64,000 nucleotides of DNA. It comes from an uncultured Eubacteriales bacterium. GTDB lineage: Bacteria > Bacillota > Clostridia > Christensenellales > CAG-138. Position numbers and translations under genes: made by a program. Numbering within the stretch: position 1 is the first letter of the stretch; every line of letters begins with the position of its first letter. The DNA is taken from contig CADCJW010000009.1 of the NCBI GenBank assembly GCA_902801845.1, forward strand, positions 48,707 through 112,706, read 5' to 3'. Under the pieces are notes generated by a model that was not told where the DNA came from, did no database searches, and saw only the letters and a program-made list of their open reading frames with translations. Of this stretch, positions 38,593 to 46,164 are shown piece by piece.

Positions 38593-39879
38593 TTAGAACA
38601 GGCCGGCAATGAGCTTGGACTTCGCCAGGAAGAACGCGGCCCAGGCCAGCAGGATCACGATGGGGATGATGCACTTTTTCAGGATCAGCGTGTACTTCTT
38701 TACGCCGGTGACCTGAGCGGCAAAGAGACCAGCAAGCGCCGTGGGAGGCATCATGTCACCCACGGAGGCGATCAGGCTGATGGCGGCCAAAACCACCACG
38801 GAATTCCCGCCCAGGAAGGAGGCGTAGATATACGCGAAGGGCACGCCCAGCACGGAGCAGGCGCCGAAGGACGACACCGCGCCGAACAGGGGGATGCTGG
38901 TGCAGGCTACGATGAGCCACAGCACGGAGGGCAAGCCCAGGCAAGTCATGACGATGAGGCCCCGGACGCCGGTGGCGGTCATAACCTCGATGAACATGCC
39001 CACGCCCATGAGGATAGCCATGACGGGCGTGGCCGTGCGGATGGCTTCAGGGACGGTCTTGAGCACGTTGATCTTCTTGCCGGTGAACAGGCCTACCGCC
39101 GCGGACAGCAGGAAGATGACCGGCATGCCCAGATCCTCCGTGAGCTTCAGGATCTTAAAGAAGACCATGAGGATGACCAGGGCGATGAAGGGCAGGTAGA
39201 TCTTGAAGCCATACTGCTTGCGGATCTCATCCTGCTTGGCCAGGGCGGGCTTGAGCTTCTCGTAGTCTAGGTTCTTCACCTTCCGAAGACCCAGCAGCAG
39301 TACGATGACGATAGCCAGGGGGAAGGTCAGCAGAAGCAAGGGGCCGGTGAAGCCCACGTAGGGCACGTCGATACCGGCGCAGATGATGAGGGCTGCGGTG
39401 TTCACAGGGGGGGCGATCATGCCCAGCAGACCGCCCATGGCGATGATAGAGCCGGCGGTCACCGCGTCACAGCCCATGAGCATGAGCACGGGTGCCATGA
39501 TGGAACCGGAGGACAGCACGGCCGCCGTGGACGAACCGGTGATCATGCCCGGGAACATGATGATGAACATGATGAGGATCAGCAGCACGGCCGGGACCTT
39601 ATGGAACTTCTCGATGATGAGGCTGGACAGGGCGTCCAGGCCGCCGGAGTCTTCGATGACCTTCATGAAGACCATGGCGCTGGCAATGGTGAGGATGGTG
39701 TCCACATAGCCGAACTCACCCTCCACCATCATGCGAATGGTCTCCGTGCCGAGGCCGCCCTCGATGGCGCCGACCACAGCCGCCGCCATCATGGACACGC
39801 CCACGGGCCACTTCAACGCGAAGCATCCCACCATGAACACGCCCAGCATGAGTACGAATGTAATCACATACGGTGTCAT
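38593..39879 (-). CDS. TRAP-type transporter large permease subunit (DctM-like)
   Basis: 428 residues with about 12 hydrophobic segments and length typical of DctM subunits. 'FPGMITGSSTAAVLSSGSIMAPVL' type sequence (GSSTA at about 116-120) and 'GLLGMIAPPVNTAALIICAG' match the duplicated IT-superfamily helix-hairpin motifs, and 'SLIASVGDMMPPTALAGLFAA' (about 373-393) is the second copy. A canonical DctQ or DctP is not adjacent. The flanking 51-residue membrane protein and coiled-coil lipoprotein may replace them. Substrate unknown; given the neighbouring gamma-glutamyltransferase, glutamate or a gamma-glutamyl derivative is plausible (inference). Confidence 0.78.
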   Translation of the reverse strand: MTPYVITFVLMLGVFMVGCFALKWPVGVSMMAAAVVGAIEGGLGTETIRMMVEGEFGYVDTILTIASAMVFMKVIEDSGGLDALSSLIIEKFHKVPAVLLILIMFIIMFPGMITGSSTAAVLSSGSIMAPVLMLMGCDAVTAGSIIAMGGLLGMIAPPVNTAALIICAGIDVPYVGFTGPLLLLTFPLAIVIVLLLGLRKVKNLDYEKLKPALAKQDEIRKQYGFKIYLPFIALVILMVFFKILKLTEDLGMPVIFLLSAAVGLFTGKKINVLKTVPEAIRTATPVMAILMGVGMFIEVMTATGVRGLIVMTCLGLPSVLWLIVACTSIPLFGAVSSFGACSVLGVPFAYIYASFLGGNSVVVLAAISLIASVGDMMPPTALAGLFAAQVTGVKKYTLILKKCIIPIVILLAWAAFFLAKSKLIAGLF

Positions 39880-39897
39880 GTTTCTTCTCCTTTTACC

Positions 39898-39926
39898 CCT
39901 GACGCAGGGAATGACCCTGCTTCAGG
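39898..39926 (-). terminator. Intercistronic hairpin after the lipoprotein gene
   Basis: CCTG-AC-GCAGGG, 5-base loop, CCCTGC-TT-CAGG. There is no T-run, so mRNA processing or partial attenuation is more likely than full termination. Confidence 0.6.
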
Positions 39927-39932
39927 TGGTTT

Positions 39933-40850
39933 TTACAGACCGAACAGGGACTTGAGCACATCCCGGGCCGCGCTGGACTTGGCTACATAGGCCGTAGGCG
40001 TGCTGTTGCCTGCCAGGATGTCGTGCATCAGGTTGTCCGAATCGCCGCTCTCAACAATGATGGCGATATCCGCCGCAGCGAAGGCGGGCTTGATGAAGGA
40101 ATCGGACAGGGTGCCGCGGCGGTCAGCGCCGCCAACGTGCATGGCGATGATGGTCATGCCCAGCTCCTTGGCCTTGGCGATGAGAGCGTCCGTACGGGCA
40201 AGCTCCTGATCCGCGTCGATACCGGCCGCGCCCAGGCCCTTGTTGGAACCGCCCACGGCCAGGATGATGGTCTTATACTTGTCGGACAGCTCCTCAGCCT
40301 TGATGGTGTTGTTCTGGTACACGTCCAGCTTGATCTTCTTGCAGTGGGTGGCGACGATGTCCACGTCCGCGCTCTGGCCCACGCTGGTGAGGATCGCGGG
40401 AAGCGGGCAGCTGCCGGGGGTGATGGCCGGCAGATCGCCGGTGGCAGCCGCGGGGGCAGCCTCAGCCGCAGGAGCAGCTTCCGCCTCAGCCGCAGGGGCA
40501 GCCTCAGCTTCCGCAGCGGGCGCGGCTTCCGCCTCGGCCGCGGGGGCAGTCTCAGCAGGGGCAGCCTCAACGGGAGCAGCCTCGGCGGGGGCCGTTTGGG
40601 CCTGCGCAGCGGGGATGTACGTTACGGGCACGCCCTTTTCCTCCAGCTCCTTCACCTGCTCCTCCAGCACGGAGATCCGCGTGGAGAGAGCCAGCATATC
40701 CTCCAGATCCTTCTGCTTCTGTTCGAGAACAGCGATCTTGGTGGCAAGGGCGGCCAAATCGTCAGCATCAGCGGCTTCGTATTTTGCGCCGCAGGCCGTC
40801 AGGGCCATGAGCATGATGAGGACCAGCACGAGAGAAAGGATCTTCTTCAT
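39933..40850 (-). CDS. Surface lipoprotein with coiled coil, Ala-Glu-Pro linker and C-terminal unknown domain
   Basis: 305 residues. Lipobox 'LMALTAC' puts the lipidated Cys at 20. A predicted coiled coil ('LATKIAVLEQKQKDLEDML', 'ISVLEEQVKELEEK', about 34-75) is followed by an 'AEAEAAPA'-type repeat linker (about 87-138). The C-terminal domain (about 140-305) starts 'LPAITPGSCPLPAILTSVG' and contains 'TIILAVGGSNKGLGAAGID' and 'TIIAMHVGGADRRG', suggesting an alpha/beta sandwich; it may be the DUF6305 family, which I cannot confirm. Between the gamma-glutamyltransferase and the TRAP permease it may act as the extracytoplasmic ligand-binding subunit (inference). Confidence 0.75.
   Translation of the reverse strand: MKKILSLVLVLIMLMALTACGAKYEAADADDLAALATKIAVLEQKQKDLEDMLALSTRISVLEEQVKELEEKGVPVTYIPAAQAQTAPAEAAPVEAAPAETAPAAEAEAAPAAEAEAAPAAEAEAAPAAEAAPAAATGDLPAITPGSCPLPAILTSVGQSADVDIVATHCKKIKLDVYQNNTIKAEELSDKYKTIILAVGGSNKGLGAAGIDADQELARTDALIAKAKELGMTIIAMHVGGADRRGTLSDSFIKPAFAAADIAIIVESGDSDNLMHDILAGNSTPTAYVAKSSAARDVLKSLFGL
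40442..40596 (-). repeat. In-gene tandem repeat coding for the Ala-Glu-Pro linker
   Basis: Imperfect 24-bp units coding for AEAEAAPA-like octads in the middle of the lipoprotein gene, followed by shorter variants. It is likely to vary in copy number between strains. Confidence 0.7.
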
Positions 40851-40875
40851 TTCGATACTCTCCTTCTTTGGAATG

Positions 40876-40901
40876 GGCAGCCCACCTGAAGGTGGGCTGC
40901 C
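40876..40901 (-). terminator. Intercistronic hairpin after the gamma-glutamyltransferase gene
   Basis: A perfect 12-bp stem GGCAGCCCACCT/AGGTGGGCTGCC with a two-base loop, between the ggt stop and the lipoprotein start. No T-run follows, so it may set relative mRNA stability within the operon. Confidence 0.7.
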
Positions 40902-40925
40902 GTGTGTCGTTTGATCAGTGATTGT

Positions 40926-42773
40926 TTAGAAGGCGAACGCCTTGTTGTCACGGCGAGGATCGGCGCCGCCATGGAGCGTGCCGTCCGCGGCGTACAAGAC
41001 GCCCTGGGTGGAGCCGGCGCTCATATCCCACTCGCCCCAGGCGCTGGAGCTGAGCTTGTGGCCCATGGCGACAAGCTTGTCGATGGTATCCTGGGGGATG
41101 CGGGCCTCATACTGGAGGCCGGAGCCCTTCTCGGAGAAGCGGGGCGCCTCGATGGCTTCCTGCATATCCATGCCGAAGAGCACGGTGTTCAGGATGACCT
41201 GGGCGACGGCCACGATGATAGTGGTGCCGCCGGGGGAGCCGACCGCCACGAAGGGGCTGCCATCCTCGTTGAGGACGATGGTGGGGCTCATGGAGCTCAG
41301 GGGGTACTTGCCCGGCGCGATGCAGTTGGGGCTGAAGGGATTGGCGGAGAAGTCGTCCATCTCGTCGTTCAGCATGAAGCCGTAGCCCGCAGGCGCGATC
41401 TTGGCGCCGAAGTAGTAGTTGATGGTGAAGGTGACCGCCACCACGTTGCCTTCCTTGTCGGCCACGGTGAAGTGGGTGGTGTCCACGTGCTCGAACTGGA
41501 AGGGATCGTGGGAACCGAGATCCTGGGCCTCGTCGTCCTTGATGAGGCTGGCCAGGTACTTGGCATACTCCTTGCTCATGAGGGCCTGGACGGTGGCGTC
41601 GGGGGTATCGGCGCCCACGTACTTGGAGCGGTCGGCGTAGACCATCTTCATGGCCTCGGCCAGGACATGGATGTACTCGGGGCTGTTGTGGCCGAAGGCC
41701 TTCAGCTTGTCGGTGCCATAGGCTTCCAGGATGTTGAGCAACTGGATGATGCACAGGCCGCCGGAGGAGGGCAGGGGCACGGAGACCACGGTCTTGCCCA
41801 TGAAGGTGCCCTTCACGGGCTCCTTCTCCTGAGCGCGGTACAGCTCGAAGTCCTTGGGCTGGAAGACGCCGCCGTACTTGTTGGCCACCTTGATCATGGC
41901 ATCCTGCAGTTCGCCCTTGTAGAAGCCGTCAGCGCCCTGCTCCTGGATGAGCTTGAGGGCCTTGGCCTGCTGGGTGTTCTTGAACAGGTCGCCGGTAGCA
42001 TAGGTGAAGCGGCCCAGCTCGTCGGCAGCTTCCTCAGGCAGCAGATAGATGTCGCCGAACTCGGGGTAGGCCAGCATGTTGGCGTAGTTGCTGTCCAGAT
42101 GCTTGGCGGTGGTGGGTCCGATGTAGAAGCCATTCTCGCACAGGTCGATGGCGGGCTGGATGGCATCGGCCAGAGGCAGCGTGCCGTACTTCTCCACGGC
42201 ATAGGCCATGCCGGCCACGGTGCCGGGAACGCCCACGGAACGGCCGCCGGTGGTGCTGGCGCCGCCCACCACGGAGAAGCTCTTCTTGGCCTCGTCGTAG
42301 ACCACGGGCCAGTAGTTCTCCTTGGCAAGAGCCGGAGCGGTCTCACGGAAGTTGATGAACTTCACGTTGCCGTCCTTGTCGCGCAGGGTCATGAAGCCGC
42401 CGCCGCCGATACCGGAGGCCTGGGGCTCGGTGACGGAGATGGCGAAGGCAACCGCCGCCGCCGCGTCCACCGCGTTGCCGCCCTTCTTCAGGACCTCGAG
42501 GCCAGCCTTGGCCGCCCAGGGGGTGCCGGCGGAGACCACGGCGTTGGCGCCGTTGGCACCACGGCCCTCACGGATCATGTTGCCTTCTTCGTCGCACAGC
42601 TTCCAGCCGGTTTCTTCATCGGTGAACACACCGGTTTCCCACTTGAATTCACCTTTCACGTCATCACCCTCAGCCATGGTGATGCGGGGCAACAGGGAGG
42701 CCGCCGCCACGGAGACGCCGGCTGCCGCAGTTCCCTTCAGGAACGAACGGCGGGAGATTTCCTTCTTGCTCAT
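40926..42773 (-). CDS. ggt: Gamma-glutamyltransferase with Tat signal peptide
   Basis: 615 residues from the ATG at 42773, which has AAAGGAGG 8 bases upstream. The N-terminus 'SKKEISRRSFLKGTAAAG' is a textbook twin-arginine signal (RRSFLK), and tatC, tatA and tatB lie directly upstream in the same operon. The Ntn-hydrolase precursor is complete: 'GGNAVDAAAAVAFAISVTEPQ' (about 98-118), 'GIGGGGFMTLRD' and the autocleavage site before Thr432 in 'HVDTTHFTVADKEGN'. 'PLSSMSPTIV' and 'GSPGGTTII' complete the oxyanion/substrate loops. It hydrolyses or transfers gamma-glutamyl groups from glutathione, gamma-peptides or poly-gamma-glutamate outside the cell. GGTs normally use Sec, so Tat export is notable. 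Confidence 0.93.
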   Translation of the reverse strand: MSKKEISRRSFLKGTAAAGVSVAAASLLPRITMAEGDDVKGEFKWETGVFTDEETGWKLCDEEGNMIREGRGANGANAVVSAGTPWAAKAGLEVLKKGGNAVDAAAAVAFAISVTEPQASGIGGGGFMTLRDKDGNVKFINFRETAPALAKENYWPVVYDEAKKSFSVVGGASTTGGRSVGVPGTVAGMAYAVEKYGTLPLADAIQPAIDLCENGFYIGPTTAKHLDSNYANMLAYPEFGDIYLLPEEAADELGRFTYATGDLFKNTQQAKALKLIQEQGADGFYKGELQDAMIKVANKYGGVFQPKDFELYRAQEKEPVKGTFMGKTVVSVPLPSSGGLCIIQLLNILEAYGTDKLKAFGHNSPEYIHVLAEAMKMVYADRSKYVGADTPDATVQALMSKEYAKYLASLIKDDEAQDLGSHDPFQFEHVDTTHFTVADKEGNVVAVTFTINYYFGAKIAPAGYGFMLNDEMDDFSANPFSPNCIAPGKYPLSSMSPTIVLNEDGSPFVAVGSPGGTTIIVAVAQVILNTVLFGMDMQEAIEAPRFSEKGSGLQYEARIPQDTIDKLVAMGHKLSSSAWGEWDMSAGSTQGVLYAADGTLHGGADPRRDNKAFAF

Positions 42774-42794
42774 AGAGTATCCTCCTTTGTATTT

Positions 42795-42847
42795 ATAATC
42801 TCTTGAAGGAACAAAGCTGCGAGGCAGAAATGAAAACAAGAGATTAT
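42795..42847 (-). promoter_or_regulatory. Inverted repeat with possible internal promoter in the ggt leader
   Basis: ATAATCTCTTG (42795-42805) and CAAGAGATTAT (42837-42847) form a perfect 11-bp inverted repeat spaced 31 bases apart. On the minus strand the upstream arm contains TATAAT, so a promoter overlapping it would place the hairpin at the 5' end of the ggt message. A recognisable -35 is missing. It could be a paired operator or a stabilising 5' stem. Confidence 0.5.
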
Positions 42848-42885
42848 AGTTCGATTACGTTGGGGCGCCGGCCCCCGGGGGGGGA

Positions 42886-43689
42886 TTACTCCTCCGCCTC
42901 GGCTGCCTTTCTGCGCCGCTGGAAGAGGATGGAGAGTCCGATGCTCAGCTCATAGAGCAGCACCATGGGCACCGCCACCATGACCTGGGAGAAGATGTCC
43001 GGGGGCGTGATGATGGCCGCCACCAGGAAGATGACGATGATGGCGCCGCCCCGGATCTTGCGCATGATCTTCGGGGTCAAAATGCCCACCCGGCTCAGGA
43101 TGACGCTGAGGAGGGGCATCTCGAAGATGAACCCAAAGATGGTGAAGATCAGCAGCAGGAAGCTGATATAGTTCGCGATGCTGACCGAAGCCACATAGTC
43201 CGTGCCCTGGCCCTGCTTGATCAGAAACTGCAGCATGAAGGGCAGAACGATCTTGTAGGCGAAGAACACGCCCAGAGCGAAGAAGCCGACGCCGGAAATG
43301 AGGCCGAAGCGGATGCCCGTCTTCTCCTTCCGGGTCAGGCCCGGCTTCATGAAGGCGAACACTTCATAGAGCAGCAGCGGGATGCACAGGATGAAGCTGG
43401 CCGTCAGGGCCGCCTTGAACTGCTGCAGCAGCAGTTCCGAGGGGGAGATGTAGATGAATTCGTACCCGTAAGCCGCCCCCATATCGGTGAGAAAGCCTAC
43501 CAAAACCTGGGCCCGGGTGATCAGCACCACGTTGCACGCCACAAAGACGACGAGCACCACGGCCAGGCGGTTGCGCATCTCCCGAAAGTGCTCCGTAAGG
43601 GGCATGGACCCGCCCTGCTCCGCAGCCTCCTTCTCCTGAAGCTCCTCCTTTGTCAGAGCCTTCTCAGCTTTCCTGGGTCTTGTCGCCAT
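42886..43689 (-). CDS. tatC: Sec-independent translocase subunit TatC
   Basis: 267 residues with six membrane helices. The conserved TatC opening 'PLTEHFREMRNRLAVVL' (about 30-46) carries the substrate-binding Glu and Arg, after a roughly 28-residue charged N-terminal extension that is longer than usual. 'FAFMKPGLTRKEKTGIRFG' and 'FEMPLLSVILSRVGILT' are further hallmarks. It is the receptor for twin-arginine signals. Its ATG lies 26 bases inside tatA, in another frame, so the two are coupled. Confidence 0.95.
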   Translation of the reverse strand: MATRPRKAEKALTKEELQEKEAAEQGGSMPLTEHFREMRNRLAVVLVVFVACNVVLITRAQVLVGFLTDMGAAYGYEFIYISPSELLLQQFKAALTASFILCIPLLLYEVFAFMKPGLTRKEKTGIRFGLISGVGFFALGVFFAYKIVLPFMLQFLIKQGQGTDYVASVSIANYISFLLLIFTIFGFIFEMPLLSVILSRVGILTPKIMRKIRGGAIIVIFLVAAIITPPDIFSQVMVAVPMVLLYELSIGLSILFQRRRKAAEAEE

Positions 43690-43828
43690 CTTCTTCGTTG
43701 TTCATGCCTTCTTTGAATTTCTTGGAGGCTTTGCCGAAGAGCTTGGCCAGCTTGGGGATCTGGGTGGGGCCCACGATCAGAAGCACGATGACCAGGATGA
43801 TGATGAGTTCATTGGTTCCAAGTCGCAT
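43664..43828 (-). CDS. tatA: TatA-type translocase subunit, 54 residues
   Basis: 54 residues, too short for many gene finders: 'MRLGTNELIIILVIVLLIVG', then 'PTQIPKLAKLFGKASKKF' and an acidic end. The short N-terminal membrane helix, the Gly-Pro hinge and the amphipathic helix define TatA/TatB/TatE proteins. AAAGGAG precedes the ATG at 43828. It forms the transport pore with TatC. Confidence 0.92.
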   Translation of the reverse strand: MRLGTNELIIILVIVLLIVGPTQIPKLAKLFGKASKKFKEGMNNEEDGDKTQES

Positions 43829-43868
43829 AATTTTTCTCCTTTGGTATGATGTTCAGGGATACGATCGC

Positions 43869-44351
43869 TCAGGTTTCGTCGGCAGCGGGGACTTCGTCGG
43901 CAGCGGGGGCTTCGTCGGCATCGGGGGCTTCGTCGGCCTCCGCCTGGGGCGCCGGTGCTTCGGGCACCGGTTCCTCCGCCGCAGGGGCGGCCTTCGGCGC
44001 CTCGGCCGTTTCTTCCGCCGCAGGGGCCTCCGCCGGGGCCTTGTCCTGCGCCTTGGGGGCCTTGGACAGGGTGTTGAGACCAGCCACTTCCTTCTTGATA
44101 TCGGTCACGCTCTTGTTGATCTCGTTCTTCATATCCTCCAGGGGCTCCATGGCCTCTCGCAGGGGGGCGGATGCCTCGTTGAGGGGGTCCACCACGTTTT
44201 CCTTCAGCTCCTTGGTCACGTCACTGGTGGCGCTCTTGAAGGCCTTGAGGCCCTCCCCGATCTTCTTGGCAAAGGAGGGGATCTTGTCCGGGCCCACGAT
44301 AAACAGGATCACCACAAAGATGATGAGGATCTCTCCGAATCCCAGCTTCAA
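43869..44351 (-). CDS. tatB: TatB-like translocase subunit with long repetitive acidic tail
   Basis: 160 residues. 'LGFGEILIIFVVILFIVGPD' (about 3-22) and 'KIPSFAKKIGEGLKAFKS' (about 23-40) give the TatA/B membrane helix and amphipathic helix. The middle (about 45-95) is helical and charged, as in TatB, and the tail (about 97-160) is an Ala-Pro-Glu-Asp low-complexity stretch ending in 'DEAPAADEVPAADET'. Two TatA-family proteins next to one TatC suggest distinct TatA and TatB roles. It starts 15 bases after the NagA-like gene. Confidence 0.88.
   Translation of the reverse strand: MKLGFGEILIIFVVILFIVGPDKIPSFAKKIGEGLKAFKSATSDVTKELKENVVDPLNEASAPLREAMEPLEDMKNEINKSVTDIKKEVAGLNTLSKAPKAQDKAPAEAPAAEETAEAPKAAPAAEEPVPEAPAPQAEADEAPDADEAPAADEVPAADET
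43875..43938 (-). repeat. 18-bp tandem repeat in tatB
   Basis: Three and a half nearly identical 18-bp units (TTCGTCGGCAGCGGGGGC on the plus strand) code for the DEAPAA-type hexads at the end of TatB. The near-identity suggests recent slippage. Confidence 0.8.
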
Positions 44352-44366
44352 ATCCGTTTCCTCCTC

Positions 44367-45512
44367 TTACACGACTTTCTTTCCGCCCAGGATCACATGC
44401 TCGATCTCATAGCCGTGCATGTCCCGGATCACCAGGTCCGCCCGCTTGCCGACCTCAATGCTGCCCACCTCGTCGAAGATGCCCAGGAGCTTGGCCGGGG
44501 TCTCCGTGGCGGCCCGATAGGCCAGGGGGATGGGGATGCCGCCCATGTTGATCACCAGGCGGCAGACCATGTCCATGCCGACCACGCTGCCGGCGTCCTG
44601 TCCGTTTTCAAAGACGGCCTGGGTCAGGCTCTTCTCCACCCGGTGGTTCTCGATCTCATAGGTGCCGTTGGGTAGTCCGCTGAAGGCCGTCTGGGCGCTG
44701 ATGAGGCAAGCCCGCCGGAGGTTCCCCCGAAACAGCATCCTGAGGGCCGCCGGATGAACGGTCTCCTCGTCCACATAATTCACCAGCAGGGACTCGGCCA
44801 CGTCCATGGCCGCCCCCAAGGCTCCCGGCTCCTGGTGCGTGAAGATGCCGGTGCCGCGGTAAGGATCGGTCAGCACCTTGGCCCCGTAGGCGTAGGCCAT
44901 GCGGGCGGTGTCGAAGTCCGCCCGGGTGTTTCCCAGGGACACGAGGCATTCCTTGGACGCCTCGTGGATAAAATCGTTGGCATGGGGCAGTTCCGGCGAC
45001 AGGGTGAGGAGTTTGACCCGGTTCCCGCTAAGGTCGTTCAGCCGATGGAACAAAGTTAGATCCGGTTCCCTCACATAGGCCGGCTCCTGGCAGCCCGCCG
45101 CTTCCGGGGCGATGAAGGGGCCCCGCATATGGACGCCCAGCATGCGGGCCGTGCCCTCGGCAGGATCGTCCATCCACTGGCCCAGGGCCCGGTAGGTATC
45201 CTCCAAAACGTCCTCTGGAAAGGCGTTCACCGCGGCCAGGAACCCGGTGACCCCCTCCCGGAGCAGGGCCTTGGAGATGGTCTCAAAGCCCTCCCGGTCG
45301 CCGTCGGAAAAGTCGTGGCCCAGGGCCCCGTGGACCTCCAGATCGATCATTCCCGGCGTAATGACGCTGCCGAAGATGTCCAGGACCTCCTCCCCCGGCC
45401 GGGGTACAGAGGAATCGTAGGGCATGATCTCCGTGATCCTGTCCCCCTCGATGCGGATATCCCGATAGGCGAACTCATCGTTCAGCAGCGGCTTCCCGTG
45501 TCGAATGAGCAT
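44367..45512 (-). CDS. N-acetylglucosamine-6-phosphate deacetylase homologue lacking catalytic residues (probable pseudoenzyme)
   Basis: 381 residues, the length of NagA (382 in E. coli), and alignable from end to end without large gaps: 'SVITPGMIDLEVHG', 'MLGVHMRGPFIAPE', 'EPGALGAAMDVAE', 'GSIEVGKRADLVI'. However, the metal and catalytic positions are changed. The metal Glu131 of E. coli is Arg130 ('HMRGPF' instead of HLEGPW), His195 is Asn195 ('SLGNTR'), His216 is Asp216 and the catalytic Asp273 is Ala273 ('ISAQTA'). Deacetylase activity is therefore unlikely. The frame is intact, so a binding, regulatory or altered catalytic role under selection is more likely than a decaying gene. First gene of the Tat-GGT operon. 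Confidence 0.82.
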   Translation of the reverse strand: MLIRHGKPLLNDEFAYRDIRIEGDRITEIMPYDSSVPRPGEEVLDIFGSVITPGMIDLEVHGALGHDFSDGDREGFETISKALLREGVTGFLAAVNAFPEDVLEDTYRALGQWMDDPAEGTARMLGVHMRGPFIAPEAAGCQEPAYVREPDLTLFHRLNDLSGNRVKLLTLSPELPHANDFIHEASKECLVSLGNTRADFDTARMAYAYGAKVLTDPYRGTGIFTHQEPGALGAAMDVAESLLVNYVDEETVHPAALRMLFRGNLRRACLISAQTAFSGLPNGTYEIENHRVEKSLTQAVFENGQDAGSVVGMDMVCRLVINMGGIPIPLAYRAATETPAKLLGIFDEVGSIEVGKRADLVIRDMHGYEIEHVILGGKKVV

Positions 45513-45593
45513 GTCACAACTCCCGTTACGTGCGTATGCCGCCCCTTCCCCGCCGATTTACCGCAGGATCAGGGCGTGTCATATTCTATTTAC

Positions 45594-45622
45594 ATTCTGG
45601 GGGCACGGCACCCGTTTGTCAA
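45594..45622 (-). promoter_or_regulatory. Promoter of the NagA-like/Tat/GGT operon
   Basis: Minus strand TTGACA (45622-45617), 17 bases, CAGAAT (45599-45594). The -35 is perfect and the -10 weak, which leaves room for an activator. A GC-rich inverted repeat at about 45636-45659 (GGGAGGG...CCCTCCC) just upstream probably ends the Sel1/ggt transcript. Confidence 0.6.
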
Positions 45623-45676
45623 GTGTTTTTTGCCGGGAGGGCCCCCAGGCCCCCTCCCACCGAAAAAATTGATTTC

Positions 45677-46129
45677 TCACGCCATAAGGGCGCTTTTGGT
45701 GATCCCCTTTTCGGCGGCCTTGGCGTACCAGATCTTGGCATCCTCCGGGTCCTTCGCCACGCCGATGCCCTTTTCGCTGCACACGCCCCGGACGAAGAGG
45801 GCCTCGTCGTCCCCCAGCTCGATGGCACGGGTCAGCAGCTCCACCGCCTTCTTTCCGTTCACTTTCACCCCGTCGCCGAACATGTACATGGCGGCCAGGG
45901 CGGTCATGGCCGATGCGTTGTCCTGCTCTGCAGCCTTCTCCAGCCATTTGAGGGCGTTGACGAGATCCCGGGGGAACACGTCCCCCAGCAGGTGATACCG
46001 CCCCAGGATGGCCTGGGCCGGGGCATAGTTGGAAAAGGCGGAAGCCATCAGGGACAGGCCCAAGCCCTGCATCTGCTTCTTTTCCAGATAGTCAAGATAA
46101 TCCTGAAAATGTTCTTCGCCGGTCTTCAT
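45677..46129 (-). CDS. Sel1-like (tetratricopeptide-type) repeat protein
   Basis: 150 residues from the ATG at 46129, preceded by AAAGGAG. Two or three Sel1-like repeats are visible: 'AQAILGRYHLLGDVFPRD' with 'NALKWLEKAAEQDNASAM', 'ALAAMYMFGDGVKVNGKK' with 'AVELLTRAIELGDDEAL', and 'VCSEKGIGVAKDPEDAKI'. Such alpha-solenoids are protein-interaction scaffolds. No signal peptide. It follows ggt2 by 35 bases and is probably co-transcribed. Function unknown. Confidence 0.85.
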   Translation of the reverse strand: MKTGEEHFQDYLDYLEKKQMQGLGLSLMASAFSNYAPAQAILGRYHLLGDVFPRDLVNALKWLEKAAEQDNASAMTALAAMYMFGDGVKVNGKKAVELLTRAIELGDDEALFVRGVCSEKGIGVAKDPEDAKIWYAKAAEKGITKSALMA

Positions 46130-46164
46130 ATGATTCTCCTTTATGTTTTGATTCGTTCGAAATA

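Noticed and set aside
40442..40596. Tandem repeats considered as a regulatory or mobile element
   Set aside because: They are in-frame codons for an Ala-Glu-Pro linker in a lipoprotein, a common surface-protein feature.
44367..45512. Calling the NagA-like gene a pseudogene
   Set aside because: The frame is intact and collinear with NagA, in an operon with overlapping or closely spaced genes; targeted loss of active-site residues is better described as a pseudoenzyme.
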